From positions 2,790,001-2,854,000 of the forward strand of contig NC_009952.1 in assembly GCF_000018145.1 (NCBI RefSeq): a stretch of 64,000 nucleotides of DNA. The letters are read 5' to 3'. The DNA comes from Dinoroseobacter shibae DFL 12 = DSM 16493 (GTDB taxonomy: Bacteria > Pseudomonadota > Alphaproteobacteria > Rhodobacterales > Rhodobacteraceae). Positions within the stretch are counted from its first letter, which is position 1. Each line of letters begins with the position of its first letter. This document shows, piece after piece, positions 49,208-58,367 of the stretch. Made by a program: the position numbers and the translations under genes. Under the pieces are notes generated by a model. It was not told where the DNA came from, ran no database searches, and saw only the letters and a list, made by a program, of their open reading frames with translations.

Positions 49208-52072
49208 CTATTCCGCCGGTTCGGCGTAGTCTTCGACCGGCGGGCAGGTGCACACCAGGTTGCGGTCGCCATAGGCGTTGTCCACCCGGTTCACCGGCGG
49301 CCAGTACTTGTCGACCCGGAACGCGCCCGGCGGGTAGCAGGCCTGCTCGCGGCTATAGGGGCGGTCCCAGTCGCCCACCAGATCCTCGACCGTGTGCGGC
49401 GCGCGCTTGAGCGGGTTGTTCTCCGCATCCAGGCTGCCCGCGGCAATCGCATCCGCCTCCTCGCGGATCGCGAGCATCGCGTCACAGAACCGGTCGAGCT
49501 CGGCCTTGGGCTCGGACTCGGTCGGCTCCACCATCAGCGTCCCCGCCACGGGCCAGCTCATGGTCGGCGCGTGAAAGCCGCAATCCATCAGCCGCTTGGC
49601 CACGTCCTCCACGGTCACGCCCGCGATCTTGTCCAGAACCCGCGTGTCGAGAATGCACTCATGCGCCACCCGCCCCTTGTCGTTGGCATAGAGGATCGGG
49701 AAGCCCGCGCTCAGCCGCTTGGCCATGTAATTGGCGTTCAGGATCGCCACCTTGGTCGCCTGGGTCAGCCCCGCGCCCCCCATCAAGAGGCAATAGGCGT
49801 AGGAGATCGTCAGGATCGACGGGCTGCCATAGGCCGCCGACGCCACCGCCCCCGCGTCGCCGAACCCCGCGCCCGTGGCCGTCGCATGGCTCGGCAGATG
49901 CGGGGCGAGATGCGCCTTCACCCCGATCGGCCCCATGCCGGGACCGCCGCCGCCATGGGGGATGCAGAAGGTCTTGTGCAGGTTCAGGTGGCTCACATCG
50001 CCGCCCAGATCGCCCGGGGCCGACAGCCCCACCATGGCGTTCATGTTGGCCCCGTCGATATAGACCTGCCCGCCATGGGCATGGGTGATGTCGCAGACCT
50101 CGCGCACGATCTCCTCGAACACCCCGTGGGTCGAGGGATAGGTGATCATGCAGCCGGCGAGGTTTTCCGAATGCTGCTCGGCCTTGGCGCGGAAATCCTC
50201 CAGGTCGATATCGCCGTTCTCGGCGGATTTCACCACGACGACCTTCCAGCCGACCATCTGCGCGCTGGCGGGGTTGGTGCCATGGGCCGAGGTCGGGATG
50301 AGGCAGATATTGCGATGTCCCTCGCCCCGCGCCCGGTGATAGCCGCGAATGGCCAGAAGGCCCGCATATTCCCCCTGCGCGCCGGAATTGGGCTGCATCG
50401 ACATCGCGTCATAGCCCGTCACATCGCACAGCATCTGCGACAGCTCGGCGATCATCTCGTGATAGCCCGCCGCCTGGTCCGCGGGCGCGAACGGGTGCAG
50501 GTTGGCAAACTCCGGCCAGGTGAGCGGCAGCATCTCGACCGTCGCGTTCAGCTTCATGGTGCACGACCCCAGCGGGATCATCGCCCGGTCCAGCGCCAGG
50601 TCCCGGTCCGCCAGACGCCGCATGTAGCGGGTCATCTCCGCCTCGGCGCGGTTCATGTGGAAGATCGGGTGGGTCATGTAGCTGCTCTCGCGCAGCATCT
50701 CCTGGGGCAGGTGATAGACCATCCGGGTCTTGTCATAGACCATGCCCTCGGCCCCGAAGGCGCGCCAGACCGCCTCGATGGTGCGGCCCAGGGTCAGCTC
50801 GTCCAGGGTGATCCCGATCCGGTCCGTGCCGACCTTGCGCAGGTTGACGCCCTCGCGCAGGGCGGCGGCGAGGATCACGCCCTGCATCGACCCCACCTTG
50901 ACCGTGATCGTGTCGAAATAGTCCTGCGGGTCCACCTTGAAGCCCAGCTCGGTCAGCCCGTCGGCCATGCGCGCGGTTTTCCGGTGCACGGTCTGAGCGA
51001 TGGCCTTGAGCCCGTCGGGCCCGTGGAACACCCCGTACATGGACGCCATGACCGCCAGCAGCGCCTGCGCGGTACAGACGTTGGAATTGGCCTTCTCGCG
51101 GCGGATATGCTGCTCGCGCGTCTGGAGCGACAGCCGGTAGGCCTTGTTGCCGCGCGCATCCACCGACACCCCGATGATGCGGCCCGGCATGGACCGCTTC
51201 AGCGCGTCGGTGCAGGTCATGTAGGCCGCGTGCGGGCCGCCATATCCCATGGGCACGCCGAAACGCTGGGTCGAGCCGATGGCGATATCGGCCCCCATCT
51301 CGCCGGGGGATTTCAGCAAGGTCAGCGCCAGCGGGTCCGCGGCCACGACGGCCAGCGCGCGGGCGCCGTGCAAAGCCTCGATCACGTCGGAATAGTCGCG
51401 CACATGGCCATAGCTGCCCGGGTACTGGAAGAGCGCGGCAAAGACCGCCTCTGGGTCGAGCGCGTCGACCGCGCCCACGATCACCTCGATCCCCAGGGGC
51501 TCGGCCCTCGTGCGGATCACGTCGATGGTCTGGGGGTGGCAATCCTCGGCCACGAAGAAGCCGCGCGCCTTGGACTTCGACGCGCGCTGCGCCATGGCCA
51601 TAGCCTCGGCCGCCGCGGTGCCCTCGTCCAGCAGCGAGGCATTGGCGATTGGCAGCCCGGTCAGGTCCGCCATCATCGTCTGGAAGTTCAGCAGCGCCTC
51701 GAGCCGACCCTGGCTGATCTCGGGCTGGTAGGGGGTATAGGCCGTGTACCAGGCCGGGTTTTCCAGGATGTTGCGCAGGATCACCGGCGGCGTGTGCGTG
51801 CCGTGATAGCCCTGCCCGATCAGCGAGGTCAGGACCGTGTTCTTGTCCGCCAGCTCCCGCATCCGGTGCAGGGTGTCGCGCTCGCTCAGGGCCGGGCCGA
51901 AAGCCAGCGGATCACGCCGCCGGATGCCCTCGGGCAGCGCTTCGTTGATCAGCGCCTCCAGGGACGGCACGCCGAGCGTGGCGAGCATCTGTCCCATCTC
52001 CTTGGGCGAGGGGCCGATATGGCGGCGATTGGCGAAATCGTAGGGCGCGTAGTCCGTCAGCGAAAAACCCAT
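49208..52072 (-). CDS. gcvP: Glycine dehydrogenase (decarboxylating), P protein
   Basis: 954 residues, the single-chain type in which N- and C-terminal halves are fused. The pyridoxal-phosphate lysine is in [18 protein letters not shown] near residue 700; other family strings are [14 protein letters not shown] near 17 and [15 protein letters not shown] near 510. It decarboxylates glycine and loads the aminomethyl group onto lipoyl-GcvH. It follows gcvH on the same strand by 91 bases. Confidence 0.97.
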   Translation of the reverse strand: MGFSLTDYAPYDFANRRHIGPSPKEMGQMLATLGVPSLEALINEALPEGIRRRDPLAFGPALSERDTLHRMRELADKNTVLTSLIGQGYHGTHTPPVILRNILENPAWYTAYTPYQPEISQGRLEALLNFQTMMADLTGLPIANASLLDEGTAAAEAMAMAQRASKSKARGFFVAEDCHPQTIDVIRTRAEPLGIEVIVGAVDALDPEAVFAALFQYPGSYGHVRDYSDVIEALHGARALAVVAADPLALTLLKSPGEMGADIAIGSTQRFGVPMGYGGPHAAYMTCTDALKRSMPGRIIGVSVDARGNKAYRLSLQTREQHIRREKANSNVCTAQALLAVMASMYGVFHGPDGLKAIAQTVHRKTARMADGLTELGFKVDPQDYFDTITVKVGSMQGVILAAALREGVNLRKVGTDRIGITLDELTLGRTIEAVWRAFGAEGMVYDKTRMVYHLPQEMLRESSYMTHPIFHMNRAEAEMTRYMRRLADRDLALDRAMIPLGSCTMKLNATVEMLPLTWPEFANLHPFAPADQAAGYHEMIAELSQMLCDVTGYDAMSMQPNSGAQGEYAGLLAIRGYHRARGEGHRNICLIPTSAHGTNPASAQMVGWKVVVVKSAENGDIDLEDFRAKAEQHSENLAGCMITYPSTHGVFEEIVREVCDITHAHGGQVYIDGANMNAMVGLSAPGDLGGDVSHLNLHKTFCIPHGGGGPGMGPIGVKAHLAPHLPSHATATGAGFGDAGAVASAAYGSPSILTISYAYCLLMGGAGLTQATKVAILNANYMAKRLSAGFPILYANDKGRVAHECILDTRVLDKIAGVTVEDVAKRLMDCGFHAPTMSWPVAGTLMVEPTESEPKAELDRFCDAMLAIREEADAIAAGSLDAENNPLKRAPHTVEDLVGDWDRPYSREQACYPPGAFRVDKYWPPVNRVDNAYGDRNLVCTCPPVEDYAEPAE

Positions 52073-52163
52073 GGTGGTCTCCTTGCGCGAAGCGGCGGGG
52101 GCCTGAGGCGGGGTCGGGACCGCCTCGGGCGGGCGTATTTCCGGAACGATAAGGGGCGCGGCC

Positions 52164-52532
52164 TTACCCGATCAAGGCGGCGTAGCCCTCGGCATCCAGC
52201 AGCTCGGACAGCTCACCCGGATCGCTCAGCTTGATCTTGTAGAGCCAGGAATTGCCCTCCGGATCCTCGTTGAGTTCCGCGGGCGTCTCGACCAGCGCCG
52301 CGTTGGCCTCCAGAATCTCGCCCGTCACCGGGGCAAAGATGTCCGAGGCGGCCTTGACGCTCTCGACGACGCCGATCTCGTCGCCCTTGACGAAGGTCTC
52401 GCCCTCGGGCTGCAGCTCGATGAACACCACCTCGCCCAGTTGCTCGGCGGCGTGTTTGGTGATGCCGATGGTGGCCGTGTCATCCTCGACCTCGATCCAT
52501 TCGTGGTCATCGGTGTAGTATGTTGTGGGCAT
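52164..52532 (-). CDS. gcvH: Glycine cleavage system H protein
   Basis: 122 residues. The lipoyl-bearing lysine is in [14 protein letters not shown] near residue 65, and the family string [24 protein letters not shown] lies near the N-terminus. It carries the aminomethyl group between the P, T and L proteins. 13 bases after gcvT; operon order is gcvT-gcvH-gcvP. Confidence 0.97.
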   Translation of the reverse strand: MPTTYYTDDHEWIEVEDDTATIGITKHAAEQLGEVVFIELQPEGETFVKGDEIGVVESVKAASDIFAPVTGEILEANAALVETPAELNEDPEGNSWLYKIKLSDPGELSELLDAEGYAALIG

Positions 52533-52545
52533 CGCGCGGGGCCTT

Positions 52546-53631
52546 TCAACGTTTATAGCGGTGCGGAACGAAGGGGAGCGGGGTGACCGTTGCGGGCTGG
52601 GGCTTGCCGCGCAGGATCACGTGGATCTCGGTGCCGGGGGCGGCGTGGCTGGCGGTCACGTAGCCCATGGAGATCGGCGCCTGGAGCGTGGGGGCGAACC
52701 CGCCGCTGGTCACGGTGCCGAGCGGTGTGCCGTCGGGCGCGGTGATCTCGACGCCCGCACGCACGGGCGCGCGCCCCTCGGGGCGCAGGCCGACCAGCCG
52801 GCGGGCGGGACCGTCGGCCAGCTCGCCCAGGATCCGCGCGGCACCCGGGAAGCCCCCCTCGGCGCGGCGGCGCTTCGGGATCGAGAACCCCAGCCCCGCC
52901 TCGGGCGGCGAGGTGCCCTGGTCGATATCCTGGCCGTAAAGCGGCAGGCCCGCCTCCATCCGCAGGGTGTCGCGCGCGCCCAGCCCGGCGGGCATGGCCC
53001 CCCCGGCGATCAGCGCCCGGGCGAAGGCCTCCGCCGCGGTGGCGGGCAGGGAGATCTCGAACCCGTCCTCGCCGGTATAGCCCAGCCGCGACAGGCGCAG
53101 ATCCTGTCCGTCCCACGCCGCCTGCGCGCTCTGCATGAAGCGCAGATCCTCCGCCGCGGGCACCAGCCCGGCCACCAGCGCGGCTGCCGCGGGGCCCTGC
53201 ACGGCGATCAGGGCGTGGTCCTCGATGACCCGAAGGGTGCAATCGGGCAGCCCCGCGCGCAGCAGGCCCACGTCCTGGTCCGCCATGGAGGCGTTGGCCA
53301 CCACATAGAGCCCCCCGGGATCGCGGGTCACGATCAGGTCGTCATAGATCCCCCCCGCCCCGGTGGTCAGCTGGGTATAACGCGCCTGCCCGGGGGCGAG
53401 GCTGGTGATGCCGCCGGGCACCAGCCGCTCCAGGGCGGCGGCCGGGTCGTCGCCGGTGATCTCCATCTGGCACATGTGGCTGACATCGAACAGGGCGGCG
53501 CCTTCGCGGCAGGCGGCATGCTCGGCCATGATGCCCGTGGGGTACTGCACGGGCATCTCCCACCAGGCGAAGGGCACCATCTTTGCGCCTAACTCAAGAT
53601 GTAGGGGGTGCAGCGGCGTTTTCTTCAACAT
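52546..53631 (-). CDS. gcvT: Aminomethyltransferase, glycine cleavage T protein
   Basis: 361 residues from the ATG at 53631 (MLKKTPLHPLHLELGAKMVP); an ATG nine codons upstream is possible. Folate-binding strings: MPVQYPTGIMAEHAACREGAALFDVSHM split around residues 30-55, GYTGEDGFEI near 190 and LGARDTLRMEAGLPLYG near 225. It transfers the one-carbon unit to tetrahydrofolate and releases ammonia. First gene of the operon. I looked for a glycine riboswitch upstream and saw none. Confidence 0.96.
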   Translation of the reverse strand: MLKKTPLHPLHLELGAKMVPFAWWEMPVQYPTGIMAEHAACREGAALFDVSHMCQMEITGDDPAAALERLVPGGITSLAPGQARYTQLTTGAGGIYDDLIVTRDPGGLYVVANASMADQDVGLLRAGLPDCTLRVIEDHALIAVQGPAAAALVAGLVPAAEDLRFMQSAQAAWDGQDLRLSRLGYTGEDGFEISLPATAAEAFARALIAGGAMPAGLGARDTLRMEAGLPLYGQDIDQGTSPPEAGLGFSIPKRRRAEGGFPGAARILGELADGPARRLVGLRPEGRAPVRAGVEITAPDGTPLGTVTSGGFAPTLQAPISMGYVTASHAAPGTEIHVILRGKPQPATVTPLPFVPHRYKR

Positions 53632-53823
53632 GGGGCGCTTTCCGAGGTGAGTCGCCAAGGGGACATCCGTGCCGGTTTCCTATCGGAAACACGCCCCCCC
53701 GTGCAAGCCGGGAAGGCGGGCGCGGCGAAATATCCGCCTGCCCGAGCCGACTACCGCGCCTTTGGCGCTTGCATCCGCCCGCGGCCCGCGCCCATCCTGA
53801 TCCGAACCACGTCCGGAGGCCCC
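53632..53823. promoter_or_regulatory. Divergent gcvT/galM promoter region
   Basis: 192 bases with a 6-bp hairpin GTTTCC-TATC-GGAAAC at 53675-53690 and a run of seven C just after it. It should hold promoters in both directions. GGAGG before 53824 is the galM ribosome site. Confidence 0.4.
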
Positions 53824-54828
53824 ATGTCCGCAGAAATCACCCCGTTCGGGAAGACCGCCCAAGGCACGCAGGTCCACGCGATCACCCTCGCCAGCGACGC
53901 GTTGCGGGTGACGCTGCTGACCTGGGGCGCGGTGATCCAGGATGTGCGCCTGACCGGGGTGGCGCAGCCGCTGACCCTCGGGACCGCGGATCTGGCCGCC
54001 TATGCCGGGGCGATGAACAGCTTCGGCGCGCTGATGGGGCCGGTTGTGAACCGGATCAAGGGGGCCGCCGCCCCGATCGCGGGCCAGCGCCACGCCTTCG
54101 AGGCCAATCTCGACGGCGCCCATACCAAGCATGGCGGCAGCCACGGGCCGCAATACCGGGTCTGGCACCTGCTGGAGAGCAGCCCGACCCATGCCCTGCT
54201 GGAGACGGTGCTGCAGGACGGGCTGTCGGGCTTTCCCGGCAACCGCACCCTGCGCGCCGAGTACCGGGTGAACGGCGCCGATCTGGACCTGGTGGTGATC
54301 GGCACCACGGACGCCCCGACCCTGATGAACATCGCCAATCACAGCTACTGGAACCTCGACGGCTCCGACAGCATCGCGGGCCATACGCTGCAGATCGCCG
54401 CGGACAGGGTGACGGTGAACGGCGACGACCTGATGGTCACGGGCGAGGTCATGGCGGTGGCGGGCACCCGGTTCGACTTCCGCAGGCCCCGCGCGTTCGA
54501 CCCGGGCCCCGAGAACCGGTTCGACCTGAATTACGTGCTGGCCGATGCCAAGCGGCCCCTGAGCCATGCCTGCACCCTGACCGGCACCTCCGGCGTGCAG
54601 ATGGAGATGTCCACCACCGAGCCGGGGTTGCAGGTCTTCGATCTGGGCACCTTCACCACCGCGCCCCATCCGGGCCATGCGGGCACGCCCTATCCGCGCT
54701 TCGCGGCCATCGCGCTCGAGGCGCAGGGCTGGCCCGACGCGGCGAACCATGCGGGCTTCCCGCCGATCGAGATCGGCCCCGATCACCCCTATCACCAGCA
54801 CACGCGCTGGCGGTTCCGCCGCCCCTGA
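53824..54828 (+). CDS. galM: Aldose 1-epimerase (mutarotase)
   Basis: 334 residues. Family strings: NRIKGAAAPIAGQRHAFE near residue 78, HGGSHGPQYRVWH near 105 (active His), NIANHSYWNLDG near 172 (second active His) and the late IALEAQGWPDAANHAGFPP with the catalytic Glu. It interconverts alpha and beta aldose anomers. The start at 53824 is preceded by GGAGG. Divergent from gcvT; its 3' end lies in a tandem duplication. Confidence 0.93.
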   Translation: MSAEITPFGKTAQGTQVHAITLASDALRVTLLTWGAVIQDVRLTGVAQPLTLGTADLAAYAGAMNSFGALMGPVVNRIKGAAAPIAGQRHAFEANLDGAHTKHGGSHGPQYRVWHLLESSPTHALLETVLQDGLSGFPGNRTLRAEYRVNGADLDLVVIGTTDAPTLMNIANHSYWNLDGSDSIAGHTLQIAADRVTVNGDDLMVTGEVMAVAGTRFDFRRPRAFDPGPENRFDLNYVLADAKRPLSHACTLTGTSGVQMEMSTTEPGLQVFDLGTFTTAPHPGHAGTPYPRFAAIALEAQGWPDAANHAGFPPIEIGPDHPYHQHTRWRFRRP

Positions 54829-54882
54829 CACCCGCCGCGCCGCTCGTCCGCCCCTGACACCCGCCGCGCCGCTCGTCCGCCC
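54819..54882 (+). repeat. Tandem 29-base duplication at the galM stop
   Basis: Units 54819-54847 and 54848-54876 are identical and start CCGCCCCTGACACCCGCCGC; six bases of a third copy follow. The first unit carries the galM stop (TGA at 54826), so the second is a copy of the gene end plus its flank. Confidence 0.85.
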
Positions 54883-54909
54883 TGCGGGCGTCCTCGCGCG
54901 GCCCGGGGC

Positions 54910-55275
54910 TCAGCTGCCGCGATAGGTGGAGAACGAGAAGGGCGAGAGCAGCAGCGGCACATGGTAATGCGCCCCCGGATCGCTCATCCCGAAGCGGATC
55001 GGGATCTCGTCGAGAAACAGCGGCTCCGCCCCCGCCTGCCCGGTGTCGCGCAGGTAGTCGCCCGCATGAAACAGCAGCTCGAACACGCCGGTGCGGAACT
55101 CAGCTTGGGGCAGGATCGGGCCATCGGTGCGCCCGTCGCTATTGGTGTGCTTGGCGGCGACCACCTCGCGCATGGTCCCGTCCAGCCGGTAGAGCACGAT
55201 ATGCATCCCCGCCGCCGGCACGCCCCGCGCGGTGTCGAGCACATGGGTGGTCAGATAACCTGTGTCTTGCGCCAT
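54910..55275 (-). CDS. uraH: 5-hydroxyisourate hydrolase (transthyretin-like)
   Basis: 121 residues. N-terminal LTTHVLDTARGVPAAGM with the active His (residue 11), Arg in DGRTDGPIL, and His in GAHYHVPLLLSPFSFSTYRGS; the C-terminal Y-R-G-S tetrapeptide is the enzyme signature. It hydrolyses 5-hydroxyisourate to OHCU in urate breakdown. No other urate genes are in the window. Downstream is the galM tail. Confidence 0.95.
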   Translation of the reverse strand: MAQDTGYLTTHVLDTARGVPAAGMHIVLYRLDGTMREVVAAKHTNSDGRTDGPILPQAEFRTGVFELLFHAGDYLRDTGQAGAEPLFLDEIPIRFGMSDPGAHYHVPLLLSPFSFSTYRGS

Positions 55276-55515
55276 GGCGCTCCCCTTCCTGTGGTCCCGA
55301 GGCGGCTCCGCGGCAGACCGCCGCCACAGCGCTCCGGCCCGAGGATCGGGTCACGCGCCGCGCCGGTGCAGCCCCTGCGGATCGCCTGGCAGTAGGCGCA
55401 ATTCCGACCCCGAAGGGAAGGGAAATCTTGCCCCCCGCACCGCGCCAGGGGCAGGGACAACGGGCCCCGGGCGGGACGCCTCGCGCAGGCGCAGGCGCGC
55501 GCTCGGCCACCGGGC

Positions 55516-55537
55516 CAACGATCTTCGAAGATCGTTG
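55516..55537. repeat. TTCGAA-centred perfect palindrome, copy C1
   Basis: 22 bases: arm CAACGATCTTC and its exact reverse complement. Preceded by GCCACCGGGC, as is copy C2. Confidence 0.85.
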
Positions 55538-55636
55538 CCGCGCCCGGCCCAGGCCTCTGGTCACGATGCCCGGACCAGCACCGGACCGCGCCGCACGCGC
55601 AGCGCCCGGCCCGACGCGCGCCACCTGCCACCGGGC

Positions 55637-55658
55637 CAACGGTCTTCGAAGACCGTTG
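55637..55658. repeat. TTCGAA-centred perfect palindrome, copy C2
   Basis: 22 bases: arm CAACGGTCTTC and its exact reverse complement, 11 bases after the GAPDH stop. It differs from C1 by one base in each arm; the two changes compensate and keep the palindrome perfect. Confidence 0.85.
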
Positions 55659-55669
55659 CACCGCGCCGC

Positions 55670-56659
55670 TCAGAACTTCGACATCCGGATGGCCACGTCG
55701 AGCATCCGGTTCGCGAAGCCCCATTCGTTGTCGTACCAGCCGAACACCCGCACCATCCCGCCGGCGCTCACCTGGGTCTCCCGCGTCGCCATGATCACGC
55801 TCTCGGGCCGCTGGCGCAGGTCCGACGACACCAGCGGCTTGCCCGTCACCCCGATGATCCCGCCCGCGGCCTTCTCCAGCGCCGCGTTCACCGCCGCCAC
55901 CCCGGGCCGCGCGCGCAGCATCACGCTCAGATCCACCGCCGAGACCGACGCCACCGGCACCCGGACCGCCGCCCCCTGGATCCGCCCCGCCAGCCCCGGC
56001 AGCACCAGGTCGGTCAGCGCCTGGGCGCTCGTGGTCGTGGGCACCATGGACAGGGCCGCCGCCCGACTGCGCACCGGGGTGTCCATCGGCATGTCCACCG
56101 TGGGCTGGCTGCCGGTATAGCAATGCACCGTGGTCATGTGCCCGGTCTCGATCCCGAACGCGCGGTCCAGCAGGTTCACCAACGGCGCGACCGCATTGGT
56201 CGTACAGGACGCGTTCGACACGATCCGGTGCCCGCGCCCCAGCTCCGCGTCATTGGCGCCCAGCACCAGGGTCCAGTCCGCCTGCAGCGACGGCCCCGAG
56301 ACCAGCACGCGCGCCGCCCCCGCCTCCAGCGCCCGCTCGGCAAAGGCCCGGTCCGAGCCGCGCCCGGTGCACTCCATCACCAGGTCGACCCCCGACAGGT
56401 CCCGGTCCCGCAGGTTCGCCACGGTCGAGAACGGGATCCGCCGCCCGTCGACCACCAGCGCCCCGGCCTCCATGCCCACCTCGCCCCGCCAGGGGCCGAA
56501 CACGCTGTCGTATTCGAAGAGATAGGCGCAGGTCTCCAGCGGCGCGATATCGTTCACGCCCACGATCTGCAGCCCGGGCCAGCCACCGCGGAGCCAGGCC
56601 CGCAGGACGGATCGGCCGATCCGACCGAACCCGTTGATGATCACATTGTACTGTCGCAT
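55670..56659 (-). CDS. Glyceraldehyde-3-phosphate dehydrogenase-like protein, divergent
   Basis: 329 residues. NAD motif INGFGRIGRSVLRAW at residue 8, catalytic Cys in SNASCTTNAVAPL near 150, and the His in MTTVHCYTGSQPTVD near 177 (the usual string is TxHAYT). The residue after GVN is Asp, which favours NAD. The substrate-binding loop (PMDTPVRSRAAALSMVPTTTSA) departs from typical glycolytic GAPDH, so an alternative substrate such as erythrose 4-phosphate is possible. The start at 56659 follows GAGGAGG. Confidence 0.88.
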   Translation of the reverse strand: MRQYNVIINGFGRIGRSVLRAWLRGGWPGLQIVGVNDIAPLETCAYLFEYDSVFGPWRGEVGMEAGALVVDGRRIPFSTVANLRDRDLSGVDLVMECTGRGSDRAFAERALEAGAARVLVSGPSLQADWTLVLGANDAELGRGHRIVSNASCTTNAVAPLVNLLDRAFGIETGHMTTVHCYTGSQPTVDMPMDTPVRSRAAALSMVPTTTSAQALTDLVLPGLAGRIQGAAVRVPVASVSAVDLSVMLRARPGVAAVNAALEKAAGGIIGVTGKPLVSSDLRQRPESVIMATRETQVSAGGMVRVFGWYDNEWGFANRMLDVAIRMSKF

Positions 56660-56961
56660 GGGGGGCCTCCTCGCCCCCTGACATGGCCCAAGCGCGCAGC
56701 CCGCGCAAGACGCCCTGTCAGCGGACGGATACCCGCCATGCCCCTTCCCCGAGACCGGCAGCGGCACCTGCGCGGACGGGTCGGAAAGATCCGCCATCCG
56801 CGCAGGCGCCCCCGCCCCCGGATCGTGCCGCGCCAATCGGACCGGCATATCCCGGCACGACACCGCCCGGCCCACGGCACGGGCGGCGCAGCGCCCTTTG
56901 ACCGAGATCAGCGACACCGCCCCGCGATGCGCTATGCTGAGGCGCAAGAGAGGAGACCCCC
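56660..56961. other. Divergent intergenic region, GAPDH and stress-protein promoters
   Basis: 302 bases, GC-rich, no credible gene or clear operator. GGAGA before 56962 is the stress-protein ribosome site. Confidence 0.5.
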
Positions 56962-57378
56962 ATGTACACACGCATTCTGGTCCCCGTGGACCTCGACAAC
57001 GCCGACAAGCTGACAAAGGCGCTCGATCTGGCCGGACAGACCGCCAAGGCCCACGGGGCCGAGGTGATCTATGTCGACGTGGTCGACGCCGTGCCCACGA
57101 CCTCGACCCGCACCGAAGGGCAGAAAGCCGGCGCGCGGCTCGCGCAATTCGCCGCCGACCAGGGTCTGGCCCATGACATCAAGACCCGCGGCCATGTCAC
57201 CCTGCGCGGCGATCTGAGCCTGAACGTGGGCGCGGACATCCTCAAGGCCGCCCGCGATACCCAGGCCGACCTGATCGTCATGGGCACTCACATGCCCGGC
57301 CTGAAGGAGTATTTCCTGTCCTCCAACGCCGGCTACGTCGCCACCCACGCCCCGATCACGGTGACCGTGGTGCGCTGA
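56962..57378 (+). CDS. Universal stress protein (UspA family)
   Basis: 138 residues in one Usp domain: TRILVPVDLDNADKLTKALDLA at the N-terminus and the nucleotide-binding glycine loop MGTHMPGLKEYFLSSNAGYVATHAPITV near the end (G-x2-G-x9-G-S/N pattern partly kept). Its role in stress is inferred from family. A weak hairpin GGCCCG-AA-CGGGCC (57401-57414) follows the stop. Confidence 0.9.
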   Translation: MYTRILVPVDLDNADKLTKALDLAGQTAKAHGAEVIYVDVVDAVPTTSTRTEGQKAGARLAQFAADQGLAHDIKTRGHVTLRGDLSLNVGADILKAARDTQADLIVMGTHMPGLKEYFLSSNAGYVATHAPITVTVVR

Positions 57379-57604
57379 CGCGGCCCCGTCGTCCGGCCGT
57401 GGCCCGAACGGGCCGGGCCGGGGGCGTTCGGGACCTATGCGCGGCCGCGACATGGGCCCACGCGCGCACGGAGCGCGCGGCACCCCCTATTTCCGACAAT
57501 TTTAGTAGACTTCGTACGAGGGTCTGGTAATTGTCGACCGCCAGCTCCGCGCCGAAGGCGCCGAACGCACGCTTTCCAACAACAATCCCATACAGGAGCT
57601 TGCC
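57379..57604 (+). promoter_or_regulatory. Promoter region of the pseudoazurin-like gene
   Basis: GACAATTTTAGT at 57495-57506 is shared exactly with the inverted repeat before the Hint-domain gene (17758-17769). A TCGTACGA palindrome lies at 57512-57519. AGGAG before 57605 is the ribosome site. No FNR site found. Confidence 0.4.
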
Positions 57605-58090
57605 ATGACCTCGCGCATGACACGGCGTTTCTTCCTTGCATCCACGGCGGCGGTTTCGGTCGCCAGACCGGCCCTCGCACAGTCCCAGACCGTGGTGGAA
57701 ATGCTCAACAAGGACCCGGACAACCCCAGGCTGCGCATGGTGTTTTCGCCACGGATCGTGGTCGTGCAGCCCGGCGACACGGTGAAATTCGCCGCCACCG
57801 ATCCCAGCCATAACAGCGCCTCGATCGACGGGATGCTCCCCGAAGGCGCCGAGGCCTGGAACGGCAAGATCAACGAGGAAATCGTCGTGCCCTTCCCGAC
57901 ACCCGGCTTCTATGGCTACAAGTGCACACCCCACGCCGCCACCGGCATGGTCGGTCTCGTGATCGTCGAGGGCGCGGGCATGATGGCCAATCTCGAGGCG
58001 GCGCAAGGCGTCAAACAGCGCGGGCGCGCCGCGAAGGTCTGGGAAGAGATCTGGGCCGAAGTCGCGGAGATGGAGTTCGCCACCTCCTGA
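57605..58090 (+). CDS. Pseudoazurin-like type I copper protein with Tat-like signal
   Basis: 161 residues. The leader contains TRRFFLASTAA, a twin-arginine-type motif, so export folded is possible. Copper ligands: His in DPSHNSASI (about residue 63), Cys and His in GYKCTPHAATGMVG (about 106-109) and Met six residues later. The C-terminal helical extension with GRAAKVWEEIWAEVAEME is as in pseudoazurins. It carries electrons in the periplasm, for example to a peroxidase or nitrite reductase; the di-haem peroxidase in this window is a possible partner. Confidence 0.9.
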   Translation: MTSRMTRRFFLASTAAVSVARPALAQSQTVVEMLNKDPDNPRLRMVFSPRIVVVQPGDTVKFAATDPSHNSASIDGMLPEGAEAWNGKINEEIVVPFPTPGFYGYKCTPHAATGMVGLVIVEGAGMMANLEAAQGVKQRGRAAKVWEEIWAEVAEMEFATS

Positions 58091-58367
58091 CGCAGGCGCG
58101 GGCCGGCCGCCCCCGCGCCCGCGCTCTTGCGGGCCCATGGCCGACGCCCGCGGGAAGGCGGGGCGCGCGCGCAAACCTCCGGGGCCGCGCCGCGGCTGGC
58201 CCCGCCCGCCTCCGATCCGCGCCGCTGCGCGCCGCTGCGCGCGCCCGGAGGCAGGCCACAGGACGGGACAGCGGGTCGCACCCGGGGCGTCTGGACCCGC
58301 AAAGCCGCAAGGCTAACTCAGGTCCAAGACCCGAAGACCCGAGCGTAGCCCTCCCGCGGAGTTCCCG
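58091..58367. other. Gene-free region upstream of the quinol oxidase operon
   Basis: 277 GC-rich bases with a 10-base tandem repeat (GCGCCGCTGC twice, about 58220-58239). CTAACTCAGGTCCAAG near 58314 is only a poor FNR-like match. GGAG precedes the cydA-like start. Confidence 0.45.

Larger units (their letters stand above)
55276..55669. other. Gene-free GC-rich gap with two palindromes
   Basis: 394 bases between the uraH start and the end of the GAPDH gene. It holds palindromes at 55516-55537 and 55637-55658, each preceded by GCCACCGGGC. The uraH promoter must lie at the left end. No credible gene. Confidence 0.7.

Noticed and set aside
48965-52234. A 1089-codon plus-strand open frame opposite gcvP
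   Set aside because: It is the antisense shadow of a well-recognised gene; the product is His/Arg/Gly-rich with no family resemblance. High GC and codon bias keep such frames open.
53632-53823. Glycine riboswitch ahead of gcvT
   Set aside because: The region is short and lacks the conserved GGAGAG-type aptamer core on the gcvT strand.
56683-56901. Small plus-strand frame between GAPDH and the stress protein
   Set aside because: Arg/Pro-rich product, no ribosome site, overlaps the promoter region; looks non-coding.
58311-58330. FNR site upstream of the bd oxidase operon
   Set aside because: TAACTCAGGTCCA lacks the TTG and CAA ends; too weak to list.
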